Shown one piece after another: positions 24,465 through 35,936 of a stretch of 64,000 nt of DNA. How positions within the stretch are numbered: position 1 is the stretch's first letter; every line of letters starts with the position of its first letter. Both the position numbers and the translations under genes were made by a program. The notes below the pieces were generated by a model. It saw nothing but the letters and a program-made list of their open reading frames with translations, was not told the DNA's origin and did no database searches. This stretch comes from Apium graveolens (Eukaryota; Streptophyta; Magnoliopsida; Apiales; Apiaceae), in assembly GCF_009905375.1 (NCBI RefSeq), contig NC_133648.1:28923552-28987551 (forward strand). Direction: 5' to 3'.

Positions 24465-26228
24465 TTTCTGTAACACCCCCAAATCCGGGGTCGGGGATCC
24501 GGGTTGTCACGAGTTCCATTTCCCTTAATAACACCCAATCTTAATAAACAATCAACTACTCTGTACTGTGACTCCACAATAAACACACACACCACAAGTT
24601 ATAGTCTCAGAGATGAATATCCAAAAATAATCACAAGTCATTTTATTCCACAATTATCTGCCAATACACCTTAAAAGGGTTTCTGAATAATTTACATTTC
24701 TTTGCCATTATTAAAATTCATAAATATACATAAATCGGGTACATCAAAAGTTGAAGCCTAGCCTATTGGTAGTTCCTACCTCAGCTACAGCGACATCAAT
24801 GCCTATAGGAAACTGCAGAACGTTTCCTATCCGCTCGCGAATTGGGAGCTTGGTCCTGTTCATTTTTTCTATCTGTTATTGTGTGATGAAAGAAGAAAGT
24901 AAGGGTGAGCAGCAAGCCCACCAAAATAATATGTATAATAATTTACAATATATGAGCCTTCTCATAGTACTCATGAAAGTCTTGGTCAAAAGAAATGAAC
25001 CAAGTTTGATATCTTAATGCGATGAAGTCGCAAAATATTCAGTATATATACATATATACTTTTCACAATCTTTGAAATCCTCTGACATGTATAATATACA
25101 CAGAGTTCCAGTTTATATCTGTATAAAAATATCATTGCAAGGTGATCTCATATATCTAACCTTGTCTCAACGTTTTTCCGAAAATCTTTGACATGCACAA
25201 GATAATCATTTACTAGATATAAGTTTAAAAGATGAAGTTACAAGATACTCCAATATACTTATATCTGAATACTACTTGAACTACCACCGTTCAAGTTATA
25301 ATCAGTTTCAAAAGTTCATCACCCAGATGAGACTACAAGATAAGACTTGAATAGATTCAATCCTTGAAATATCATTATAAATAATGAAGTTACGAGATGC
25401 TTTATTAAGTCCCGATATATAAATATATTCATATATATCTCCCATACATTTCCTGAAAACCTCTGTCATGTAAAGTAGGAACAGAGTTGCAATATCCAAT
25501 AAATTTGGAAAGGAAAGAATTTTGGCATAAACCCGATATCATGTTGATCAGGCAAAGATACCAATAAGTAACCTTTTCTACTAGTAGATGGATGAATCCC
25601 CCACCGGTCATCACCCTGGCCACATAAGGACCTTGTGCCGGACCGCCACCCGGCCTCTTACGCGTTGATGGACTGCCACCCAGCCACTTACACTTTGATA
25701 GACCGTACCCCGGCCTGTCGCTTATGCCGACTCAATTAGATGGACTTACTTCCCGAACGTTGGGCAAGTAATCAAATTGTTTTCTCAAAACAGCAACCAC
25801 GTTGCGAATGTAAAATACACCACAGAGCCGGATTCCCCAAGTTTTGAGTGAGTATTTAAATCCCCTTTAAAAAGGAAGATCTTAAATATATAAAAATGAG
25901 TTTTGGGATCCGCTCTAACTTTTAAAAATCATTTTAAAGACTCGAAAACACTTTAAAGAGTGTTTGGAGTAATGCTGATTTAATAAAGTAAATCAGTCCC
26001 GACATATTAGAAAATATCTGAATATTATTAAATAATATTCCCATAAGGATAATCTCTATATAAATAACTTGAAGTAGAAGTTGTAAAACTTATACTTGAA
26101 ATGAGTATTAAATAACCAAAGATATACTTATACGAAAGTACTATCTTTATTTGAATAATCAAAAATAAGTTTGATTATCGACACCTCATTCTTTAATAAA
26201 ATAAAGAATATATTTCAGTAAATAATCG

Positions 26229-26505
26229 GAGTCATAGATCCTCAAATGAATATTCAAATAATATTCATTAAATAATATAAACTGAGTCATAAGCCCTCGA
26301 ATGAATATTCAAATAATATTCAAATAATAAAATAAACTGAGTCATAAGCCCTCGAATGAATATTCGGAATAATATTCTAATAATAAAATAAAAGGAGTCA
26401 TAAGTCCTCGAATGAATATTTGAAATAATATTTATTAAATAAAATAAAAGGAGTCATAAGTCCTCGGATGAATATTCAAGTAATATTCATTTAAAAAAAT
26501 AAAAG
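26229..26505. repeat. Minisatellite in the element D LTR, five units (right)
   Basis: The counterpart of 16,454-16,730 with the same number of units. The five-fold state therefore existed before, or was copied during, the last transposition. Confidence 0.9.
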
Positions 26506-26554
26506 TTATCGAATAAACCTTATTCGATTAATAGTTTTGAAAACTATAAGAATA

Positions 26555-26590
26555 TGTATATATATATTTAAATATATATATATAATATAC
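26555..26590. repeat. AT dinucleotide run in the element D LTR (right)
   Basis: Shorter version of the run at 16,781-16,825. Confidence 0.85.
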
Positions 26591-28674
26591 TCGAGAACAT
26601 CAACTCCCGGTTTTAGAAAATGTTCACCTTTGGGTCCCCTATACTAAGGGTATACACAACTACTGCTTATCTCTAGCATAGGTATTATGCAACTAATAAG
26701 CATTTGAACCAACAAATATATAAATCATGAATACGGAACAGGCATGCATATATACCATATCACATGCTACAATATATCGCAAGAATTTGCTAATAACAAA
26801 TATGCATTTATCACAAGATCATGCATATACACATATACATTACAACAACAGTTATACGGGTAGAAAACTTGCCTGAGTGCTCCCGGATAGACTTAAGCTT
26901 AGAGTGGGTCCGATAACCTATGAACAACAACATAAGTCGGAATTAAACCCCGGTCGCTTAAGAAACTAGACTTTAACCATTTAGAGTCCTAACGTTCACT
27001 TTCGCGCTTAACGATTTACTTAAGTCGCTCGAGTACCCTCGGCTCCACCATTTTTAATAAATTAACCATTAAGGGTTTTAAGGCGATTCTTTCGTGAGTA
27101 CCTTACCAACTGCCTAATCCACTTTACATAATTGTTTCATACTCCAATTAGTCATTTAAGTCCTTAACCAAGGTTTCAACATAAGGCGAGGGGTAATGGT
27201 TCGGTCGCGAAACGTCGTTACTTAAAACAGTCGTTTCTCCTAAACCGTACATCGGATTCAAGCGTACCACATATCAAAACGAAGCTCGTAACATGAAATA
27301 TCGAAACATGGCAATGGTCAAAACCTAACAGTGATTTCATGGGTCCTGAAGTTAGGAACAAAAACAGTCTAAGGAAAATTGGGCATTACGACGGCTATAA
27401 CTTAGCGATTCCCAAAATTTTATCAAATCCATTCAACACCAAACCACCATCAATCAATCCCAATACAACCATATGACAATATCACTCATCCAACACTTTA
27501 AACCATTTAAACAAAGCCCAAATCATACCATGAACCATCAAGAACAACTAGTGCTACTCTTAACTCCCAAAATCAACAAAAGCACTTAACAACTAAGATC
27601 TCAACATGACAAACCAACTACTACACTTAATCTATCATTCCATCATCATAATCATTGATATCAAACAATCTTAATACTAAGATCATGAATAGTTATACCT
27701 TCCTTGAAGCTTTTAATCAATGAAAGATCCTTGGAATGTCCATGGAAGCCTTAATATATGCTTAAGCTACCTTGACCTTGCAAATAAAATCAAGAATCAA
27801 AAATTTGTTCTTGAAAGTTACTATTCACCCTAAACTAAAATGATTTGTTTGAGATAGAAAACCTTTGATTCAAGCACTCAAACTACTTGCTCTTCTTAGT
27901 TATGAAATATAGGATCCAAAGAAACAAACCTTATAATTTTCCATGGAGTATAGCTTGTGTTTTGAATTTCTAATTCACCATTTTGGTGAAAAATTCGAAA
28001 TGAAGAAGATGAAAGGGGGGGGAGAGAAGCTTGCTTTGTTTTATTGATCTTTGTACATAAAATGCTTGGTTGATATCCTTTTGTTTTGTTAATTACCTTT
28101 TAACCATGGTAAAATTTGTGTGACTTGAAATTAACCAACAATACCTTCCCTTTGGTCATGCTTATGTCATCCTCCTATGTCATCTTCCCACACTTGTCAT
28201 CTTCTTGTTGGTGTGGTGACATCATCATCACTAACCTCTTTGATTAGCTCTTAATTACTTGGCTAATGACCGCTGATCTGTTATACGATTCGCTTAACTT
28301 TCGTTCTCGTTTATCGTTTGAGGGATCATACCCGGGATCTTATTACTCGGGTTTCCTTAACCTTTCTCAATACATCATATTCCTTTTATGATCCTCTCTT
28401 ATAATCCTTGAATTTAAATCCTTTTTATCCTATTACCTTATACTTAGTTCTTTCGGTATCTGGTGGATTTTCGGGAAAAATCAAAGTGTTCGAATTTGGA
28501 TTCTGACGATCTTTACATACACTTATATACCATATAGAGTACTAATAAGATCTCAGAATATCAATAAAAGAACCCCTACATAGTGTGGCATGAAAAGTTT
28601 TCTCATTCAGCATAATCAGCAAAATCACTATTCATAAGGGTTACAAAAAGTTCAAAATTTTTGGGGTTATTGCA

Positions 28675-28679
28675 AATTC
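28675..28679. other. Target-site duplication of element D, right
   Basis: AATTC directly after the LTR end TTGCA. Removing 14,695-28,679 restores the RNase H frame of element C. Confidence 0.92.
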
Positions 28680-29301
28680 TTTGGATGAAGAATCAGTTAC
28701 TGGACTATGGGTTAGAATTTTCTAAGATACCCATTTACTGTGATAATCAAAGTGCTATTGTTATGACAGGTAATCCAGTTCAACACTCAATGACAAATCA
28801 CATCAGCATTAGGTACCATTTCATAAGGGAACATGTGATAGAAGGTACAGTGGAATTGCATTTTATTCCAACAGATCAACAACTAGCAGATATCTTCACA
28901 AAACCACTATGTGAAGCTACTTTTACAAGACTGGTAAATGAACTTGGAATGGTTTCAGGTTCTTTCTCAAAATCTGTTTAGTTTTTGTTCTCATGCGTCA
29001 GACTTTATGATCAGTGTTTACAGATTATCTTATCTTCATGTAATCTGTGCTTAAATTATAACATATTAAATACTGATTGTTATCTGATGTGATTCTATAA
29101 ACTCTGAAAGTGTTTTGAATGTTCTGTGACTATTCACTCCAATGAGGATTATTTGTTAGAGGCTGACTTAGTAGTCTTTAACAAACTGTGTATCCCATGT
29201 TTGAATTAGTTATTTATATGGAAATCCATAACACAAGCAAACTCTGATTTTGATCTTAGTCAAATCTACTCCTTCTATCTTATTACCAAGTCACAAACTA
29301 G
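28680..29301 (+). pseudogene. Element C RNase H, second copy, right part
   Basis: The second copy of the 699-bp duplication continues here: LWMKNQLLDYGLEFSKIPIY, CDNQSAIVMTGNP, RYHFIREHV, QQLADIFTKPL and the natural TAG stop at 28,979-28,981. The spacer follows to CACAAACTAG at 29,301. The catalytic-site residue reads CDNQSA here and NDNQSA in copy 1, so this copy keeps the usual residues. 77 bp plus 622 bp gives exactly 699 bp. Confidence 0.92.
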
Positions 29302-30299
29302 ATTATTGCTTCTTATCTGTCAAATTCTGATGTCAGTAAATCTTAAGGATGAACTACATGCTTTATAAGCCTCACTTATCTGAAGAAAATAAAAGAAAAG
29401 AAAAATTGAAATCAGGTACTCCTTTGAGATCTAGAGTAAATATGTGACAGGGAAGACCCAAGTGCATTGCTGGTATTAAGTAATATGCATTAGAAAAGCA
29501 AATTTTTCTTGGTGACTTTTTACATTCTCTGATTACTAGAGAAATATTCTGATAACAGCATAAATTCTGATAGCAGTTGTAACTCATTTACACTGAGAAG
29601 CCACTTTCAAAAGAATTTCAAAAGATGCATAAAATGAGTACAAACAGTTGAGGTGGATACTTGCATAAATTTATTCTCTAGACTTCAAAATTAAAGAAAG
29701 ATTTTAAGCACTTTTCTTAGTTATGCCTTATTTCTAAGATATACTGAAGTTTATCAGACTTTAATCTTTATCTGATCATTTGCACATACACACACTAACA
29801 CTCCATATGAATGATGAAAATTACTGTGGTGATTAAGTTGTTTCAGATAAACAGTTAAGCATTATTTGCATAAATTCTGAGGACAAGTTCTGATTATGTT
29901 ATGATGATTAAACTCTGAAGAAACCAGTCAGTATTTATGTGAAGAATCACAGAAACAATCATTCACTTTTTGAGTACAGAAGCCATGTTCTGATGACCAT
30001 TAAATTCTGATAATAGTCAAGTTCTGATGCAAATCCTGATGGAAACTCTGATGCTTACGTGGCATTATTTAATTACTTGACTTATTTTTGGTATTTACCG
30101 TAACAGTTATATTTATCAAAAAATAATTAAGTGAGATTAAAACAGTGATAATCATTTGGTTAATGGGTTGCGTGTTTATGTTGGTAACCGCATGTGAGCA
30201 ATAATTATTGCACATTTACCGTGCCCACTAATAACGTTTTGACTATTTACATGCTGCCAGGTGTAAAATGTTTGTTCTACTTCCAAAAAGAGTCGTTGT

Positions 30300-30318
30300 C
30301 ACGTGGAGAGTATAAATA
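30300..30318 (+). promoter_or_regulatory. G-box plus TATA box upstream of the element C aORF
   Basis: CACGTG (30,300-30,305) and TATAAATA (30,311-30,318) lie about 180 bp before the aORF ATG. A CT-rich leader lies between, an arrangement typical of plant pol II promoters. An internal promoter is an inference. Confidence 0.5.
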
Positions 30319-30383
30319 CTAGAGTTAAAAGATTTCAACAATCTTTTACCTACTTTTACTATTTTCTAATCTCTCTTATTTTA

Positions 30384-30419
<36 letters not shown>
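30384..30419 (+). repeat. CT microsatellite in the aORF leader of element C
   Basis: (CT)n interrupted once by TTT, 36 bp, between the TATA box and the aORF start. CT-rich leaders are common near plant transcription starts. Confidence 0.9.
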
Positions 30420-30498
30420 ATCTTCTGACGGACTTTCTTACAGGCATTTTATCAAACACCTTGCAAACAAACAACTTTTCACTTAATTTTTCACAGAA

Positions 30499-32896
30499 AT
30501 GGCACCAAAGGATCTTATTTATGATGGAGCCAAGTTTGTTCCCAACAACTACATGGCTATTCTCAACAAGGACGAGGCTCCTTCTAAACTTCACTTCATT
30601 CAATATTTTCTTGCTCGAAGTGAAATTAGTTATGCTCTGACCCAACCGCAGCTTCTCTCAGGCAAACAAATTCTGGAGTTCTGGAGGTCTGGGGTATATG
30701 ATGATGGTGGTGAAAATGGGTCCCCAAGCATCATTTTCATAACTGGGGAAGATGAGCATCTGGTGACCGTGTCTATTGTTCGACAAGCATTGCATCTGCC
30801 AGAAAACTGTTCTTATAGTTCACAAGTTGGGGAGTCAGCTCTTCAAAACATGATAGCAAATCTGGGCTATGAGAAATCTTTGTCCAAGATGGGACAACTG
30901 AAGAGGCCCTACATAAGGAGGGAGTGGAGCTTCTTTTTCGACTGCATTACCAAAGCCTTTTCCAACAAATGCTCCAACTTTGATGTTATCCCAATAATGA
31001 GTCAGCAAATTGGGTATGCCCTTATTAATCAAACTCATTTTAATTATGCTACTACAATTTTGGGTTTTATAGGTGATAAGATGAAAGAAGATAGCAACAC
31101 AGTTTATTTTGCTAGATTTTGTCATCTTATATATAATTTATGTTGTTCTGATGCACCTCAAAACTTTAGTGAGACAATTGAACCCTTTAAACTTCACAAA
31201 AGGGATTTCACAGACTTATTATCTGCTGATAATAAGAAGAATGTACTAAGACCCCTCCAAATTCCTCAATCTGTAAAACAGTTCTTAGTAAATTTTGATC
31301 CTCACACATACAGTACCATATATCCTGATGTAGCACCAGCACAACCTCCACCTACACAACCTACCCATACTCAACCAGCTCAATCCTCTCAACCACAACC
31401 ACAACCTACTATCAGAACCTACTTTCAACCAACACAATCCTCTCAACAACAATCATCAGCACCTACTATCAGAACCTCACCTCTCAAATCCAAACCAACC
31501 TTTGTTACTTCTCAAAAAGTGCCAGTTGTAAAATCTGACAAATCCTCTAGGCCTAAAAGGACTATCTATGTGCCTAAATCTCCACCAAGGAGAAGAAGAA
31601 GGATTATTCTATGGGATGAATCAGATGAGGAAGAACATGTACAGGTTCCAGTATCAGAACCTGTGACAGTAGAATCTCAAAAGGTAATTTTTAGAAAGAG
31701 AATGAAGCTGAGGGTTCTGGAATTCTGAAAAGGAAAAGACCTTCAAGTTCTGATACAGTTAAAGTCACTCCTCCATCTAGAAGATCAAGAAAGATGAGAG
31801 CAAGTAGGCATATGGCACAACCTCAATCTGAGGATGCTAAAGATGCTGAGGAAGGGGATCAGGAATCTCTGATCTCATCAGAACCTACAGTAATTGAAGC
31901 CATTCCGGCACCTGAAGACACTGTTCATGACACATTAATCACACTTCATATCTCTCCATTCAAAGAAACAACTACAGTTGAAGATTCAGGATTAAGTCCT
32001 ACAATTGATATTCACAGGTTACATATACCAACTGTCTTATATCTGGAAGCACCACAAGCAAAGGAGTCAACTCCACCAGTTTCTCCATTAAATGCTGATA
32101 TTTCTACTACTCCAATTCTGGATTTGGATCCTGAAACAGATGAAGTAGTTCCAGAATCTCCTTTAGCTACAAACACTCTTGTGTTATCAGAAGATGAGGA
32201 GATGTTATCAAGTTCTGGAGACAGTGCTCCAGTTAATGCTCCAATTCTTGGAAAGGAGGCACTACTTAAATTTGTTGAAGAAGATGCTCATGTTCCATGG
32301 GAAGAAACTCACAGAGGAGTTGAATGGACCAAGAAGTGGAATGAACCTGACTTCATTCCAAGCTCAAATGTTCTGAAAGATCATATTTCAAAAGCTGATG
32401 AGTTGCTGACAAATTCTGATTTTAAGACACAACTTAAAGTCACTGCTCTCAGTACTAATCTCTTCAAGGTTTACACTCCACAACTCAAGCAAAGGTTGAT
32501 AAACTTCAAGAAACAGCTGATAAGCTAGACATAGAGATCAAATTAGACAAAAAGAGGTTTATCAGACCTATTCAAGAGAAAGTGGAAGCAATTGAGAAAG
32601 TTCAAGAAAAACAGCAGGCCCAACTGGATGAGGTCTTGCAAAATTAGGATGCTCAACAAATATAATTAACTAAGATCCAATCTTCAATGGAACTCCTTCT
32701 TTCTCTACTCCTATCAGATGATGCCAAAAAGGGGGAGAAGGTAGTTAAGTCCAAATGCTCAACTAGCCAAACTCTGAAGAAAAAGGATGATTCTGAAGAT
32801 GACCAGGGAAACCCTAGTAAGGGCAAAGGTCAAGTTCAAAGCAGCAAAGTTTATTCACAGAAACTAATTTCTGATTCTAGCAAATCTTCTACATAG
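30499..32896 (+). pseudogene. Element C additional ORF (Sirevirus aORF)
   Basis: ATG 30,499 (MAPKDLIYDG) opens 409 codons to 31,728. After frameshifts the product continues through 31,794-32,528 and about 32,470-32,896. In order it has an N-terminal globular part with YIRREWSFFFDCITKAF and IMSQQIGYALINQTHFNY (about residues 130-200), a Pro/Gln-rich stretch (about 270-330), a basic PRRRRRI patch, an acidic Ser/Glu region, a coiled-coil segment (KLQETADKL, VEAIEKVQEKQQAQL) and DDAKKGEK. I see no signal peptide or membrane segment, so the often-used label env-like is not supported. It resembles the plant-transposon-protein region of other Sirevirus aORFs. Function unknown. Confidence 0.75.
32725..32740 (+). 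other. Polypurine-tract-like site within the element C aORF end
   Basis: CAAAAAGGGGGAGAAG matches the purine-rich plus-strand primer type used by Sireviruses, although it lies in the DAKKGEK codons. The real 3' LTR of C is not visible, so use is unproven. Confidence 0.4.
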
Positions 32897-33987
32897 AAGA
32901 ATACAAGTTCTGAAGTTGTGAATGCTCAAGTTCTGTGTTAGGTCCCGTAAAAGGGTTATTTTAAGCTAGAAGGGGGGGGGTTGAATAGCTTAATTACCAA
33001 TTTAAAAATTATTATGGCGTTTTAAAAATATTTATCCCGTTTTAAATATTTTACCGATGCAGATTATGTATGCGGAAATAAAAGACAAGGAAGAAAATAC
33101 CACGCGGGAGATTTATCCTGGTTCGCGATGGCGCAACCTCTAATAGATTCGCTCACACCTACGTCCAGTCCCCGAGATCCTCTCTAGGACCCGAGTTTTT
33201 CCCTTAAAATAACTTTGCTCTTTACGTAGGCGGAAAAGCCTTTACAACCCCACAAATACTTGTCTTGGTGCGTAACTCCGGGTTACCACCTCAAAATAAA
33301 TGTGTAACCTACACAACCTATCTTAGACAATAACACCCTGTTATTTCTTCAAAGTTGATGTAGAACCCTTGGTGTAGTCTTTGTCCTTCTAAACTTTTGT
33401 CGGTCTTGGATCTCAGTAGTTAGTCTTGGGTCTTTCCTCTTTCTCACGGTGCGAAGACTACTAACTCCCCGTTAGTACGTCTAGGACTTGGGTCTTAGAA
33501 CGAGAATCACCTCACTATACTTCACCTCACTGCAAAACGAAGAAGACAATATCTATAAAACAATACCCGTTATAGATAAAAAGAGTTTGGACTAGTAATA
33601 CACTTAACTAGACCGGATTAAGAACAAATATTCTTAAAATAATATTAACGTATACTTTTCTTTAGATTAAGTGAATGTTAAAGTACACTTGGTATTACTT
33701 CGTTTCGAATAATATATCTTATTTCCGAAGTAATAAATATATCAAGTCCTTGGTGAAGCGTTATAGCTTTCGGATCTTTGATAAAATAATGTCTCATTTA
33801 ATATAGTCGTGTGTAGACTTTTATAAATTGAGAGCGTTGCACTTATTCTTTAACTATTTGCACTTGTAAAATATTTGGCCGAGAAAATAAAAGGTGTGTA
33901 ATTTAAACACAATATATCAAAACAATATAAGAGCAGAGTTTAAATTATATTAGCACAGTTTATATGTGTATATATATAATACAATAT

Positions 33988-34371
33988 AAGCTTTAAGTTT
34001 TTCCCATGAAACACTAAAGGTGCTAGTAAGGGAAGTTGCTTAATTCTTATACGATTATATATCTATACTTATATTTACTTAAAAGCTTTAAGATTTTCCC
34101 ACGAAACACTAGAGGTGCTGGTAAGGGAATTCACTTAAATCTTTTAACTAAATATAATAAATATGTATATATAGATATATATAATATAAGCCTTAAGTTT
34201 TTCCCACGGAACACTAAAGGTGTTAGTAAGGGAAGTCGCTTAAGTCTTGTTAAACAATTATAATGAATATATCGATATATGGTCAAAATAAGTGCGTTTA
34301 AGTTTAAAGAATAAAATGCTAGCTATGTAATTTAATTCCCACGAAACACTAAAGGTGCTAGTTAGGAATAT
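33988..34371. repeat. Four-fold hairpin-forming repeat in the element E LTR (left)
   Basis: Copies at about 33,988-34,045, 34,084-34,139, 34,190-34,250 and 34,331-34,371. The core is TTCCCACGAAACACTAAAGG followed by TGYTAGTAAGGGAA, flanked by CTTAAG-like arms in the first three. Pairing of TTCCC with GGGAA and of AACAC or CAC with GTGTT or GTG makes a nested stem-loop with loop TAAAG. The fourth copy is shorter. Confidence 0.85.
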
Positions 34372-34666
34372 AAACCAAGCGTTGTTAAATTATCACTTCG
34401 TGCTAGAAGTGTATAATTTGTAGAAAACAATCCTTGTACGAATTTATTTTTCTTTAATTTATTCTATATAAGAGCTTGTAGAGATGAAGAAAAGGTGTTA
34501 CTAAGCTTCTTATATGAATATTAAGAGTGTTCGGTTAAGACTCAGATGGAAGCTAAGAGGTTTACCACTTTTAAGAGGTTTACCACTTTTAAGAGAATAC
34601 TTCTTAAAAATGCCCAGTAATTAATTAGCTCTTAGCTTATATTTTAAAATGGTGGGGGTGGGTGTT

Positions 34667-34674
34667 TATTTATA
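34667..34674 (-). promoter_or_regulatory. TATA-like site in the element E LTR
   Basis: TATAAATA on the minus strand, followed in that direction by C-rich sequence. It is a candidate start for the genomic RNA. The matching part of the right LTR is outside the window. Confidence 0.45.
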
Positions 34675-35919
34675 AAAGGAGTTAGTTGAAGGGAGTGGTT
34701 GAGATTGAGTTAAATTGAATGGTGGATGAAGAGAGTGGTGTGGATTGATGACATGGAGGATAAGGTGTGTTTGTTTGCAACTTGCATATAGGACAAACAA
34801 GAAAAATCCCAGCAACTATTAATTATATAATAATGGTTTTTAACTTTTTCAATTTATCATTAGTTACTTAGTTAATTAAGTAATTAGCACCATTAAATAT
34901 AACGACTTTGAAAACCCTTTAATAAATTCAACCAAAAATATGATAATTACCTAAATATTATAAAAATGATGATCTGCAAGTTTTGTTTAATTTTGGTCAA
35001 AGGTAACTTGGTTAAACGCTCGGTCAAAGTCTTGGTCAACACCCAAAAAAAATGCCACCCGGACAAAATTTCTTAAAAATTACGAAACTTTAACCATGCA
35101 TAGAAAATACCATTTAAGTGACAAATCTTAAGTTTCAAGATTTTCTAGCAAGTGGAAGTATTTTATTTGGATTTAAAATGATTAAATCAGGATTCGGTTC
35201 CAAATAAAATATGAACGATCTTTTATGAAAACATATAGACATTGTTGGCTCATTTTGGGCTAAGATAAATACTTATAATATATTTCCTAAAATAAAAAAA
35301 TATTTTGAGAGTGTGGGAAATATTTTTAAGTATTTAAAAGTATTTTCTCCGATAAATATTATATTTGATATACGAGAGAAAATTACTTAGAAAAATATGA
35401 GGCGGGGGATAAAATGAGATATTAATATTCTTTAATCAAATATTAATTTCTAAGAGTGTAAAAATATATCTTTAAATTTATAAATATTTTATGGAGTGAA
35501 AGATATATATTTTATCCCTTTTAAAACCATCTGTTTTTGAAATAAATTTAGCACGAGCCTTCTAAAGAATATGCAAGTTCTGATATTCCTTTTTCAAACT
35601 TGTTGCCTTATTAATATTGCAAGAGAGCCTAAGAAAAATAATTCTTCCGATAGTTCTTTTACGATCTCAATTCTTTGGAGTATATTCCTTCAAAATATAT
35701 ATTTTTGATTTTCAGCAAATTAGAATAGCTCTTGTATTTATATTTAAAATATAAATACACTTTGAAAAACATTTTTGAAAATATTTTGCTAGATATGGCT
35801 TTTCACTTTTGATTATGTCAATTAAATTCATGCCTATTTGGAGAGGATATACGTGTATTAAATTTTATGTTAAATTATGCAAATACCAAAATAAATAATA
35901 AATCGAAGATGTCCTTTCA

Positions 35920-35936
35920 ATCTTCCCCTTTTTGGT
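35920..35936 (-). other. Polypurine tract of element E
   Basis: On the minus strand ACCAAAAAGGGGAAGAT is followed immediately by TG, the LTR start. Similar tracts lie further upstream at about 36,180-36,195 and 36,236-36,247. Confidence 0.7.

Larger units (their letters stand above)
14695..28674 (-). mobile_element. Element D: Ty3/gypsy element with 4.2-kb LTRs and a dead interior
   Basis: Complete structure: 5-bp TSD AATTC, two LTRs of about 4.2 kb, a PBS (reverse complement) next to the right LTR and a polypurine tract (reverse complement) next to the left LTR, so it reads on the minus strand. The interior (18,910-24,468, about 5.6 kb) holds only decayed gag and pol pieces. The LTRs differ at 4 positions in the first roughly 290 bp by eye. 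Long LTRs with a non-coding interior resemble large retrotransposon derivatives (LARDs) that depend on enzymes supplied in trans. Confidence 0.93.
24469..28674 (-). repeat. 5' LTR of element D (right copy)
   Basis: About 4,206 bp, almost identical to 14,695-18,909. On the minus strand it runs TGCAATAACC to GGTGTTACA, with TG/CA ends. Confidence 0.95.
29302..30498 (+). other. Element C spacer between pol and aORF
   Basis: About 1.2 kb without coding potential, rich in TTCTGAT repeats (29,870-30,055). It ends with a promoter-like block (30,300-30,420) before the aORF. Confidence 0.7.
7978..32935 (+). mobile_element. Element C: Sirevirus-type Ty1/copia element, interrupted by D and E
   Basis: The order is LTR, PBS, very long gag with two CCHC-like knuckles and a coiled coil, PR, IN, RT, RNase H, non-coding spacer and a long additional ORF. 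A gag of this size and an aORF after pol are hallmarks of the Sirevirus (SIRE/Maximus) lineage. It inserted into the RT of element B. D interrupts it at 14,695-28,674 and E from 32,936. Its 3' LTR is outside the window, so its own TSD cannot be checked. Confidence 0.85.
32936..35919 (-). repeat. 3' LTR of element E (left copy, about 2.98 kb)
   Basis: The left end is certain from comparison with 62,280. The right end is inferred from the purine tract that abuts TG on the minus strand at 35,919. The visible 1.7 kb of the other LTR aligns down to about 34,575. There this copy repeats AAGAGGTTTACCACTTTT (34,556 and again about 20 bp on) and then differs from the right copy. It contains the hairpin array (33,988-34,371) and a TATA-like site. 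Confidence 0.8.

Noticed and set aside
30499..32896. aORF of C as a retroviral-type envelope gene
   Set aside because: No signal peptide, hydrophobic fusion segment or membrane anchor can be seen. The lineage label env-like is historical.
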